Below are positions 1 through 7,247 of a DNA stretch of 35,890 nt, piece by piece. Made by a program: the position numbers and the translations under genes. The stretch's first letter is position 1. Each line of letters opens with the position of its first letter. The notes under the pieces are model-generated. The model worked only from the letters and a program-made list of their open reading frames with translations, ran no database searches and was not told where the DNA came from. The stretch is from Aestuariicoccus sp032586235 (lineage in GTDB: Bacteria > Pseudomonadota > Alphaproteobacteria > Rhodobacterales > Rhodobacteraceae), in assembly GCF_032586235.1 (NCBI RefSeq), contig NZ_JAWHTD010000037.1, positions 1 through 35,890 on the forward strand, read 5' to 3'.

Positions 1-242
1 CACCTCCACATATGGTGAATCACAAAATCCGGCACGTGGAAATCCCATCGATTCAGATTTCAAGGATGACGCTTTAGCCATCTTCAATTGATTTGCAAGA
101 GGCTCGCAGTTTTCTTTACATAAATTGTCTATAGCGCTCGCGGCCCGTTAGGTCGACCGCGACCTTTCCCCCGACATGGCAGAGGCTCAGCGGCTCAACC
201 CAACACGGCCCGACGGGTGCAAAGGCCCGGCAAAATGGACCC

Positions 243-1034
243 TTAGTTGCTGGGAGTACTTTCCTGACCGCCGATGTTTATGACAACCGGCCGATTTTGA
301 TCCGTGTCCTCCGATGTATCGAAATCTTCACTTTTCCTCGCCTTGATCGTCCCGTACTGGATCAGGACGTTCCCCGTGTTTTCCACTCCGCCGATGGCCG
401 TCGTGTAGGGTGTTGCCCCGCCATCACGAATGACGCGGATGGTTGTTCTTGGATTGATGTGTTCGGGGTAAGAAATCGAATATACCAAAGGCTCTGATGA
501 AGCGGCATATGTTTGCGCGATGTCGAGCACGATGGGAATGTCGTCAGGCTTTGCGACGTTTCCCTTGAGGTAAATCCGATTGTTTATGACGCTGACAGAG
601 ATTGTTGACCCCGGAACGGCGTCATTGATCAGGGCTTGAAGCTTGGGCTCCACCTTGTCGATCGCGATCTGAATTTCGATCTCGCCCATATATTCGTCCT
701 GTTCGCCGAAGATTGTGAGGTTCGTAAGCCCGACTTCCTTCGTCTGGATGTACAAAGACGATTCCGTAAGCGGAAACGCATCCACGACCCTTGTGTCGCC
801 GATCGCCACGTTCTTGTAGGCGTCGTCAAAATACACCGTCCAGATTATCCCCGGCGACAGGACCATGCGCTGCTTGGTTTCCGTGCTCAGACTGACACGG
901 CTGATGGAGGTTTCCTGCGCATGCGCCTTGGTCGCGAAGGTGAGCGTAGCTGCCGCTGTGCAGACGGCCAGGATGCCGCAGAAGCCAGCTTTCCGAAATC
1001 TGTGGAAATTCCTTACGGCGGATTTCTTATTCAT
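243..1034 (-). CDS. Secretin-less CpaC/RcpA-like periplasmic protein
   Basis: Predicted exported protein of 263 residues that matches only the N-terminal part of a Tad secretin. A signal peptide ending near 'TKAHAQ' is followed by the pilus-assembly N-domain (T2SS/T3SS_pil_N type), seen in 'VVDAFPLTESSLYIQTK', and by a BON-like stretch ('ISVSVINNRIYLKGNV'). The matching region of the full CpaC at 13970-15418 reads 'VIDVFPLTDNSLYVQAK' and 'VTVDNVNNRIRLGGEV', so the two are paralogues. The secretin beta-domain is missing; instead there is a ~90-residue tail rich in polar residues. The start at 1034 was chosen over an upstream in-frame ATG (1085) because GGAGG lies nine bases before it and the signal peptide then starts at MNKKS. 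It is separated from the rest of the tad genes by an IS remnant and other genes. A role as an accessory periplasmic pilus protein is inferred. It could instead be a secretin gene cut down long ago. Confidence 0.8.
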   Translation of the reverse strand: MNKKSAVRNFHRFRKAGFCGILAVCTAAATLTFATKAHAQETSISRVSLSTETKQRMVLSPGIIWTVYFDDAYKNVAIGDTRVVDAFPLTESSLYIQTKEVGLTNLTIFGEQDEYMGEIEIQIAIDKVEPKLQALINDAVPGSTISVSVINNRIYLKGNVAKPDDIPIVLDIAQTYAASSEPLVYSISYPEHINPRTTIRVIRDGGATPYTTAIGGVENTGNVLIQYGTIKARKSEDFDTSEDTDQNRPVVINIGGQESTPSN

Positions 1035-1196
1035 GGATTTTTGCCTCCATCCAATGACTGCTTCCTCAACAGCTTCGAAAAACATGCTAACCGACTTTGA
1101 GATCCTGTCAAAGGACTGTGCATAACCAGGTCTCGGAGCGTTGCCCGTCGGTATCGGAAGGCTGGATGGGCGGCGCCTTGAAACCTTGCGCCTGCC

Positions 1197-2423
1197 CTAC
1201 CGGACAACCTGGAAGGCAGAGATGGGGGCGTCAATTTCCGAAACACGCTGCAACCAGCCGGGAAGCGGGCCGGTTTGCAGTATCTTCCCGAAAGAGCCGT
1301 CGGCAAATCGCGTTCCGCTGCAGATCACGACATAATCCGCCTTGTATTCGACGAACCTTTGCAATGCGGCCTCTGGCGAACCTGCAAAGGGCAATACGCC
1401 GTTGAGCATTGCTGCGCCGCTGCGATGATAGGGCACAGAAGTCACGCTGTGATCTGTGAAGAGAAGAATGCGCGTGCCCATGTTCAGAGGTGACATGATC
1501 GTCGCCGGCGGTAGTCCGTCGAGCTGCGCCAGCGCGTTTTGTGTCAGGCATTGACGGTCGGGCACACTGAAGGCCGGACCGAGGTTCGGCTTCGCTCCGG
1601 TGGAGGCACGGGCCGAGGTGTTGATGAGCGCGGTGATGACCTGCGGCACCATGACGAGGATGACGAAGACGACCAAGAGGCCGAGGCGAAGAATGGCGGA
1701 CCGGATCCGCCGGGATTGAAGCAGCGCCGCGAGGATGGCGCCGAACGCCACCATCTGCACCGCGCCGCCCCAGGGCATGGCGCGAAACTGGTAGAAGGTG
1801 CCAGCGGTGCCCAGCAGCAGGAAGACGGCCAGAATTCCCCAAGCACGCCGCGCGCTAGCAGAGGTCAGCCAGAGCCACAGAACCGATACGGTGATCAGCA
1901 GATGCGGAACCAGAATTGCAATCGCCATACCTTTTCTGTCGCGGATCATCTCGAAGGCGGACATGTTTTCCGACACCGTGTCTATGACCAGACGTCGCGC
2001 CAAAGGGTCGGCCTGGGACAGCGGTCCGGACAGGCAGGCCGAGTATAGCGGGAATGCCGCGACCAGAAGCAGGCCAACCGAGATGAGGGTATAAAGCGCG
2101 CGCACAGGCCATCGCCGCAGGCGGTGCAGCAGCAGCGCGGCGCCCAGGGAAAAGAGCAGCGCCCTGAGGGTCAAGGCCAGATACGGCGCGGACAGGGCGT
2201 CGCAGGCAACGCGCCCCCATTCGGCAGGCGATGTCTGCGCGACAAAAAGTACAGGGGCCAGAGCGCCAAGACCCGTTCCGACTCCGAGCAGCCGGGTTTC
2301 AGAAAACGGCCGGTCTCGGATGTAATCCCAGGTCAGGATCGCTCCGGCGACGCAGAGAAATACAAAGGTTTCCAGACCGACGGCGAGTGAAAGCGCAATG
2401 ACCGCGCCGATCGCGAGCCCGTT
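1197..2423 (-). pseudogene. 5'-truncated polytopic membrane protein gene
   Basis: The intact C-terminal part (about 408 codons) of a multi-pass membrane protein. Hydrophobic segments are frequent, for example 'GLAIGAVIALSLAVGLETF', and a soluble C-terminal stretch contains 'YKADYVVICSGTRF' and ends in 'ISAFQVVR'. The overall look is that of the uncharacterised GT-C-like membrane proteins often encoded near GtrA or oligosaccharide genes; I do not recognise a named family. The open frame runs on to 2642, but everything upstream of about 2423 is antisense IS5 transposase sequence, so the true N-terminus has been lost. From the usual length of such proteins I estimate that well over 100 residues are missing. 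No start codon with a ribosome binding site is apparent at the junction. It is probably not expressed as a functional protein. Confidence 0.7.
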
Positions 2424-2702
2424 TCGATCTGGTTTGATCCAGAGATGACCTGGCGACCACCACCGACAGGCAAGCGTGGCCGACATCCGAGTTTCAGCGA
2501 CGCGGCGATCCAGACATGTCTGACAATGAAGGTGCTCTTCGGCATGCCGTTGCGCCAGACGACGGGGTTCGTGCAAAGCCTGTTTGAGCTTGTCGGTTTG
2601 GACTGGGTGGTACCGGACTTCAGCACCCTGTGCCGCCGTCAACGAACGCTGAACGTTAGCATCCCCTATCGTGGCGGTAAGGGACCACTGAACCTGCTGA
2701 TC

Positions 2703-2743
2703 CCCTCTCGGGACATCACTTCGTGATGCCCTGCCGGGCAGTG
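2703..2743 (-). repeat. Small palindromic insertion element, copy 1 (reverse orientation)
   Basis: A 41-base insertion between CTGATC and GACAGC of the transposase gene. Read on the minus strand it starts CACTGCCCGGCAGG and ends CCCGAGAGGG, the same ends as copy 2. The inner stem is GCATCAC / GTGATG around a GAA loop, extended by GG(G)/(C)CC with one bulged base. Its boundaries are unambiguous because the flanking bases are unlike its own end bases. It breaks the frame just before the first catalytic aspartate codon of the transposase. Confidence 0.85.
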
Positions 2744-2836
2744 GACAGCACCGGCATCAAGGCCGAAGGCGAAGGGGAATGGAACGCCCGCAAGCACGGT
2801 GGTGCTAAACGCCGTCTATGGCGCAAGATACACATC

Positions 2837-2876
2837 CACTGCCCGGCAGGCGATTGCGCAGCAATCTGCCGAGAGG
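2837..2876 (+). repeat. Small palindromic insertion element, copy 2
   Basis: A 40-base insertion between CACATC and GGCATC of the transposase gene. It starts CACTGCCCGGCAGG and ends GCCGAGAGG. The inner stem is GATTGC / GCAATC around a GCA loop, and an outer GGCA / TGCC stem continues it past an internal bulge. The ends match copy 1 almost exactly (in opposite orientation), whereas the inner stem is different but still self-complementary. Confidence 0.85.
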
Positions 2877-2912
2877 GGCATCGATGAAGAAACGCTGGAA
2901 GTCCGGGCCGTC

Positions 2913-2955
2913 CATTGCCCGGCAGGCGATTTGCATCGCAAATCTGCCCCGAGGG
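2913..2955 (+). repeat. Small palindromic insertion element, copy 3
   Basis: A 43-base insertion between GCCGTC and GAGATC of the transposase gene, only 36 bases after copy 2 and in the same orientation. It starts CATTGCCCGGCAGG and ends GCCCCGAGGG. The inner stem GATTTGC / GCAAATC is one base pair longer than in copy 2, around an ATC loop, with the same outer GGCA / TGCC pairing. Confidence 0.85.
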
Positions 2956-3699
2956 GAGATCACCGGAAGCAACATCGGAGATGCACCTGTCCTACCGGAA
3001 CTGCTGGAGCAGATCCCGCCGGATCAGAAGATCGGTAGCGTCACCGCCGAAGGTGCCTACGACACCCGAAAGTGCCACGAAGCAATTGCCGCTCGAAACG
3101 CCGCCGCTGTCATACCGCCCCGAAAAAACGCCAAGCCATGGAAACCGACGAGCCCGGGCGCCGTCGCACGCAACGAAGCTCTGCGAGCCTCAAAGTACCT
3201 GGGTCGCGCTATCTGGCAACGATGGAGCGGTTATCACCGCAGGAGCCGTGTCGAGTCCAAGATGAACTGCATCAAGCTGCTTGGTCAGTCATTGATGGCT
3301 CGAGACTTCGATCGTCAGGTCGCGGAATTGCAGGTCCGCATCGCCGTGCTGAACGGCTACACCGCGCTTGGCATACCCGTCACCGTGGCCGTAGAGTAAA
3401 TCCGTCCGGGGAAAGGGGAAGTCCGCCCCTTGGCTGATTTATGCAACAACGCCCTTTCAGGTGGTTCCGATCCTAGCGCAACATCGCTGAAACCGAAGGA
3501 GATCTTCGTTCCTTCCCAGAATTGCGTCGAAGAAATCACTTTCTGGCTGCGGCCTGGATGAGGCATTCGGGCGTTCTGCGGTTTTTGGGATTCATGACGG
3601 AGGCAAGTTTCACCAAAGATCAGAAAGCATTTGTCGCGACGGCGATTGTCCCGCACACTCGTCGCGACATTTAACCAAAAGTGCCCACGAGAGACCGAT

Positions 3700-5007
3700 T
3701 TGAACCGTTTCGAACACCAAGCGCCTCCGAAGACCATCGAAGAAACCGGCCTGAACCCAGGCTTCCTGATCGGGCTGACGTGCAAGATCCTCTACGAAGG
3801 CGGCACCATGACCCCGGCGGACATTTCCGGCGTGATCAGGCTGCCCAAACTTGTCTGCCGCCAGCTCATCACGGAAATGACCGCGCTGAACCTGGTCGAG
3901 TCCCAAGGTCTGGAATCCGCGGATATCAAGTCCGACATTCGATACTCCCTGACGGACGCCGGACGGAAGTGGGCGCTCGAGGCCATGCTGGTGTCGCAAT
4001 ACATTGGGCCGGCGCCGGTCTCGCTGGCGCAGTTTCAACGCCAGATCGAACGCCAGTCGATTTCGCATGAGGAAGTGCATCGCAACGATCTGGAGAAGAC
4101 ACTCAGCCATCTGGTGATCCCAAAGGGCATGATGTCTCAGCTGGGTCCGGCGGCGAATTCCGGGCGGTCGGTTCTGCTTTATGGTGAGCCGGGCAACGGC
4201 AAGACTTCGATCGCCGAAGCGCTGGGACGCTCCTTTCACGACACGGTGTTCTTTCCCTATGCCGTTGTCGTGGGCGCGCAGATCATCCGGTTCTTCGACG
4301 AAACCCTGCACGAGGTCGCTGACCTGCCTGAAGACGCCGAGCCGCTGGATGGCCGGTGGGTTCCCTGCAAACGTCCGGTCGTCATTGCCGGCGGGGAACT
4401 GACGCTTGACATGCTGGATCTTTCCTTTGAGCCGACGGCCCGGTTTTACGAAGCCCCGATGCACCTGAAAGCACTGGGTGGCGTCTTTGTTCTCGACGAT
4501 TTTGGGCGGCAGAGTTCGACACCGCAAGAGTTCCTGAACCGCTGGATCGTTCCGCTGGAAAAGGGATTCGACATCATGTCGTTGCACACCGGCAAGAAAT
4601 TCACCGTTCCCTTCGACCAGCTCGTGGTCTTTTCGTCGAACATGCTGCCGGAAGAGCTTGGCGACGCCGCATCGCTTCGGCGCATCTATTTCAAGATCTT
4701 CGTCCCGTCTCCGACACCGGACGATTACATGCAAATCTTCGAAGACGCCTGCCAATTGTACGGGCTGGTCTGGCGGCGCGACGTCGTCAGCAGCTTTTTC
4801 AAGCGGGAATACGAGGACCAGAACGTCGTGACCTCGGGCGCGCATCCCGGGTTTCTGCTGCAGCACATCAAGGCCGCGTGCCGGTATCTCGACCGGCCGG
4901 TGGAACTTTCGGAAGAGTTGCTTCAGATTGCCTGGAAGAACGTTAGCAAATCAAAGCGCCGCGGCAGCCCTGACAAGTCCTGGGCCCAACGCACATTTGG
5001 TGCCTGA
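3700..5007 (+). CDS. AAA ATPase with N-terminal winged-helix-like domain
   Basis: A cytoplasmic ATPase of about 435 residues. The N-terminal ~120 residues look like a helix-turn-helix/winged-helix module ('LICKILYEGG'-type helix, then 'RLPKLVCRQLITEMTALNLV' and 'RYSLTDAGRKWA'). The AAA core has Walker A GEPGNGKTS at residues 162-170 and Walker B 'GVFVLDDFGRQ' near residue 263, followed by a sensor-1 region 'QLVVFSSNM'. Proteins of this build are widespread and poorly characterised; I recall them near Tad pilus genes, which fits the context here. There is no ATG upstream of the conserved N-terminus. TTG at 3700 (MNRFEHQ) is my choice because family similarity starts there and GAGAGA precedes it; TTG at 3631 is the longest alternative. 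A regulatory or chaperone role in pilus assembly is inference. Confidence 0.85.
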   Translation: MNRFEHQAPPKTIEETGLNPGFLIGLTCKILYEGGTMTPADISGVIRLPKLVCRQLITEMTALNLVESQGLESADIKSDIRYSLTDAGRKWALEAMLVSQYIGPAPVSLAQFQRQIERQSISHEEVHRNDLEKTLSHLVIPKGMMSQLGPAANSGRSVLLYGEPGNGKTSIAEALGRSFHDTVFFPYAVVVGAQIIRFFDETLHEVADLPEDAEPLDGRWVPCKRPVVIAGGELTLDMLDLSFEPTARFYEAPMHLKALGGVFVLDDFGRQSSTPQEFLNRWIVPLEKGFDIMSLHTGKKFTVPFDQLVVFSSNMLPEELGDAASLRRIYFKIFVPSPTPDDYMQIFEDACQLYGLVWRRDVVSSFFKREYEDQNVVTSGAHPGFLLQHIKAACRYLDRPVELSEELLQIAWKNVSKSKRRGSPDKSWAQRTFGA

Positions 5008-5153
5008 CAACAGCATATCCTTTGGTACCCACCCGGCGGCTGGCGCAGAACATGGTTAAGTAAGTGTTTCAGGAAACAGTGCTTTTCCCCACGTGTGCTT
5101 GAGTGGAGCCGGTCTGGCGGGTACATTCCATCGGCGTTCGCAGGACAGTACCC

Positions 5154-5624
5154 ATGTTTCATCTCTTTATACTGTGTTCCGGTTTTGCCGCGCTTGTGAA
5201 TCTCGCCATCGGCTATCTTTTGTATGGGATCGGCGGTCTGAACGGCGTGTTCGGTTACACCTTCAGCGTTTCCTGCGCCTTCCTTTCGGGGATGGGAGTC
5301 AGTTTCGTGCTGAACCGGCGGTTCACCTTCGATGCCACGGACCGTGCAGCCAGAACCCAGCTTCCCGATTTTCTTGCCGTCTCGATCGGGGGCCTCATGC
5401 TCACGGCCGGATTGTCGAACCTTCTGGTGTACTCTCACCTGCTCGTACTGCCGCTTCCGAAGGCAATCACTGTTGCTGAAGAGACCACGGCACATTCCGT
5501 TGCTGTCGGCCTGACCGCAATTTATTCGTATTTCGCGCATAAATATGTGAGTTTCCGGAAAAAGGCATCGGGTGGTGCGGCTCTGGCTTCGTTGGAAACG
5601 GGTCTGCAAACCAGCGGAAATTGA
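5154..5624 (+). CDS. GtrA-family membrane protein
   Basis: About 156 residues with four hydrophobic segments in the usual GtrA pattern: 'FHLFILCSGFAALVNLAIGY', a second helix after 'GGLNGVFGYTFSVS', the family signature-like 'FVLNRRFTF', and a C-terminal pair ending 'YSYFAHKYVSFRK'. GtrA proteins are thought to flip polyprenyl-phosphate-linked sugars across the inner membrane or to support such transfer. ATG 5154 is preferred to the upstream in-frame start at 5103 because AGGACAG lies just before it and the first helix then starts at the N-terminus. The stop codon is 14 bases before the ATG of the FAD oxidoreductase gene, so the two are probably co-transcribed. Confidence 0.88.
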   Translation: MFHLFILCSGFAALVNLAIGYLLYGIGGLNGVFGYTFSVSCAFLSGMGVSFVLNRRFTFDATDRAARTQLPDFLAVSIGGLMLTAGLSNLLVYSHLLVLPLPKAITVAEETTAHSVAVGLTAIYSYFAHKYVSFRKKASGGAALASLETGLQTSGN

Positions 5625-5638
5625 CGAGCAGGCAGTTC

Positions 5639-7228
5639 ATGGCAAGTCAGAAAATCGCCCTAATCGTAGGCGGGGGACCGGCGGGGCTAACCGCTGCCTA
5701 TGAATTGGCCACGCGAAGCGATATCAAGCCCGTCGTTTTCGAAGCGGATGACCAGGTCGGCGGCATTTCGAAGACCATCACCTACAAGGGCAACCGTATC
5801 GACATCGGGGGGCACAGGTTCTTTTCCAAGTCCGATCGGGTTATGGACTGGTGGGCCCGGATGATGCCGCTCGAACGCGGCGGCGCTGGCAAGGGCCCCC
5901 TGACGATCAGCTATCAGAACCAGCATCGCGACGTCGATGTCGCGGGCGCGGGCGCGGATCCCGAAACCGAGGATGAGGTGATGCTGGTTCGCAGCCGGGT
6001 GTCCCGGATTCTCTTCGGCCGCAAGTTCTACAGCTACCCGATCAAGTTTTCCTGGCAAACCTTCGCCAACCTGGGCCTGAGCCAGACTGTCGGGATCATC
6101 CTGAGTTACGCCAAGGCGCGGCTGTCCCCAATCCGGCCCGAGCTGACCTTGCGCGATTACATCATCAACCGGTTCGGCGTGACGCTTTACGACACCTTTT
6201 TCAAGAACTACACCGAAAAGGTCTGGGGCGTTCCGTGCGAGGAAATCCCCGCGGACTGGGGTGCGCAGCGGATCAAGGGCGTTTCGATTTCCGCTCTTGT
6301 CGCGCATGTGCTGAAAAAGGTCCGGCCCGGGCGGAGGGACCTTTCCCAGAAAGACATGGAAACCAGCCTGATCGAACGGTTTCTCTATCCCAAGCTCGGT
6401 CCCGGCCAGCTTTGGGAGATCGTCGCGCGCAAGGTCGAGGACAACGGCGGAGAGGTTCACATGAACACCTGCGTCACGGGCGTTCATCATGAAGAGGGCC
6501 GGATCACCGCGCTGGACATCAGACAGCCCGATGGCGGCACCGAAACGATCCGCGGCGACCTGATATTTTCCTCGATGCCGGTTCAGGAACTGGTCCGGGG
6601 CTGGCAACCAGCTGCGCCCGAGACGGTCCAGAGCGTGTCGGACGGGCTGACCTACCGCGATTTCATCACCGTCGGTGTCTTGCTGAAACGTCTGACGCTG
6701 GCCGGTGGTGTCGATGCGGCCAGCCTGGCCGACAAGGTGCCAGACAACTGGATCTACATCCAGGAACCGGACGTGCAGGTCGGGCGGTTGCAGATTTTCA
6801 ACAACTGGAGCCCCTATCTGGTGGCCGATCCGGACACGATCTGGATCGGGCTGGAATATTTCGTCAACGAGAGCGACGATTTCTGGTCGATGCACGACGA
6901 TCAGATAAAGGCCTTCGCGATTTCCGAGCTCGAGGCCCTCGGCGTCGCCGCGCAGGGCGATGTCCTGGACTCGGTCGTGGCCCGCACCAAGAAAGCCTAT
7001 CCCGCCTACTTTGGAACCTACGACCGGTTCCACGTGATCCGCGACTACGTCTCGACTTTCGACAATCTCTACTGCGTCGGCCGCAACGGGATGCACCGCT
7101 ACAACAACCAGGATCACTCGATTCTCAGCGCCATGGTCGCAGTCGACGGGATCATCGCGGGCGAGGACACGCGCGACGCGATGTGGAACATCAACACCGA
7201 GCAGGAATATCACGAGAAAAAGTCGTAA
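5639..7228 (+). CDS. FAD-dependent oxidoreductase, UDP-galactopyranose-mutase/HemY-like
   Basis: A flavoprotein of 529 residues. The N-terminus carries a dinucleotide-binding Rossmann fold, 'ALIVGGGPAGLTAAYELA', with the acidic end of the second strand at 'VVFEADDQVGG'. The next segment, 'GNRIDIGGHRFFSKSD', is typical of the amine-oxidase/UGM-like superfamily. The C-terminus 'YCVGRNGMHRYNNQDHS' resembles the FAD-contacting end of that group. In polysaccharide contexts such proteins act on activated sugars or isoprenoid-linked intermediates; the substrate cannot be named from sequence. The ATG at 5639 (MASQK) is chosen over a TTG at 5621 that would overlap the GtrA stop. It sits between a GtrA gene and a large membrane protein gene (20 bases downstream), which suggests a three-gene glycan operon. 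Confidence 0.88.
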   Translation: MASQKIALIVGGGPAGLTAAYELATRSDIKPVVFEADDQVGGISKTITYKGNRIDIGGHRFFSKSDRVMDWWARMMPLERGGAGKGPLTISYQNQHRDVDVAGAGADPETEDEVMLVRSRVSRILFGRKFYSYPIKFSWQTFANLGLSQTVGIILSYAKARLSPIRPELTLRDYIINRFGVTLYDTFFKNYTEKVWGVPCEEIPADWGAQRIKGVSISALVAHVLKKVRPGRRDLSQKDMETSLIERFLYPKLGPGQLWEIVARKVEDNGGEVHMNTCVTGVHHEEGRITALDIRQPDGGTETIRGDLIFSSMPVQELVRGWQPAAPETVQSVSDGLTYRDFITVGVLLKRLTLAGGVDAASLADKVPDNWIYIQEPDVQVGRLQIFNNWSPYLVADPDTIWIGLEYFVNESDDFWSMHDDQIKAFAISELEALGVAAQGDVLDSVVARTKKAYPAYFGTYDRFHVIRDYVSTFDNLYCVGRNGMHRYNNQDHSILSAMVAVDGIIAGEDTRDAMWNINTEQEYHEKKS

Positions 7229-7247
7229 CCACGGGACAGGCAAAAGG

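Larger units (their letters stand above)
2424..3399 (+). pseudogene. IS903-type transposase, disrupted by three palindromic insertions
   Basis: The reading frame can be rebuilt by removing three insertions of 41, 40 and 43 bases. It then reads through 'GPLNLLI' + 'DSTGIKAEGEGEWNARKHGG', 'RKIHI' + 'GIDEETLEVRAV' + 'EITGSNIGDAPVLPEL', and on to 'LGIPVTVAVE' at 3399, the typical IS5/IS903 DDE transposase. The 124 inserted bases are not a multiple of three, so the gene is frameshifted. The first insertion falls immediately before the GAC codon of the first catalytic aspartate (DSTG). The second catalytic aspartate is also altered: the family has 'TADGAYDT', this copy has 'TAEGAYDT' (around 3046-3066). 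The catalytic glutamate region ('RRSRVESKM') is retained. The N-terminal ~25 residues are missing at the left junction. An open frame from 2818 reads through the last two insertions, but I regard it as fortuitous. Confidence 0.88.
2424..3453 (+). mobile_element. IS5-family (IS903-group) element, left end lost
   Basis: A degraded insertion sequence. The right terminus is recognisable by the sequence GCTGATTTATGCAACAACGCC ending at about 3453, the reverse of the GGC-GTTGTTGCATAAATC type end I associate with this IS group. No matching left end is present. Transposase homology begins abruptly at about 2424, at residues equivalent to 'IWFDPEMTW', directly against the truncated membrane-protein gene. 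A deletion that removed the IS left end and the 5' part of that gene is the simplest explanation. Three short palindromic elements are inserted inside the transposase gene (2703-2743, 2837-2876, 2913-2955). The element cannot move on its own. Confidence 0.85.

Noticed and set aside
2703..2955. CRISPR array interpretation of the three repeats
   Set aside because: The repeats are in mixed orientation, with unequal 'spacers' (93 and 36 bases) that are continuous transposase sequence; no cas genes are present.
2818..3399. A 193-codon frame as an independent gene
   Set aside because: It is the transposase C-terminus read through two of the palindromic insertions; the N-terminal part is encoded by the inserted elements and out-of-frame transposase.
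3610..4866. Long minus-strand open frame (418 codons) opposite the AAA ATPase
   Set aside because: The + strand frame carries intact Walker A and B motifs; the opposite frame has no recognisable domain.
4923..5609. Minus-strand 228-codon frame opposite the GtrA gene
   Set aside because: It overlaps the GtrA gene throughout, is rich in Arg/His/Gln as shadow frames are, and has no family signature.
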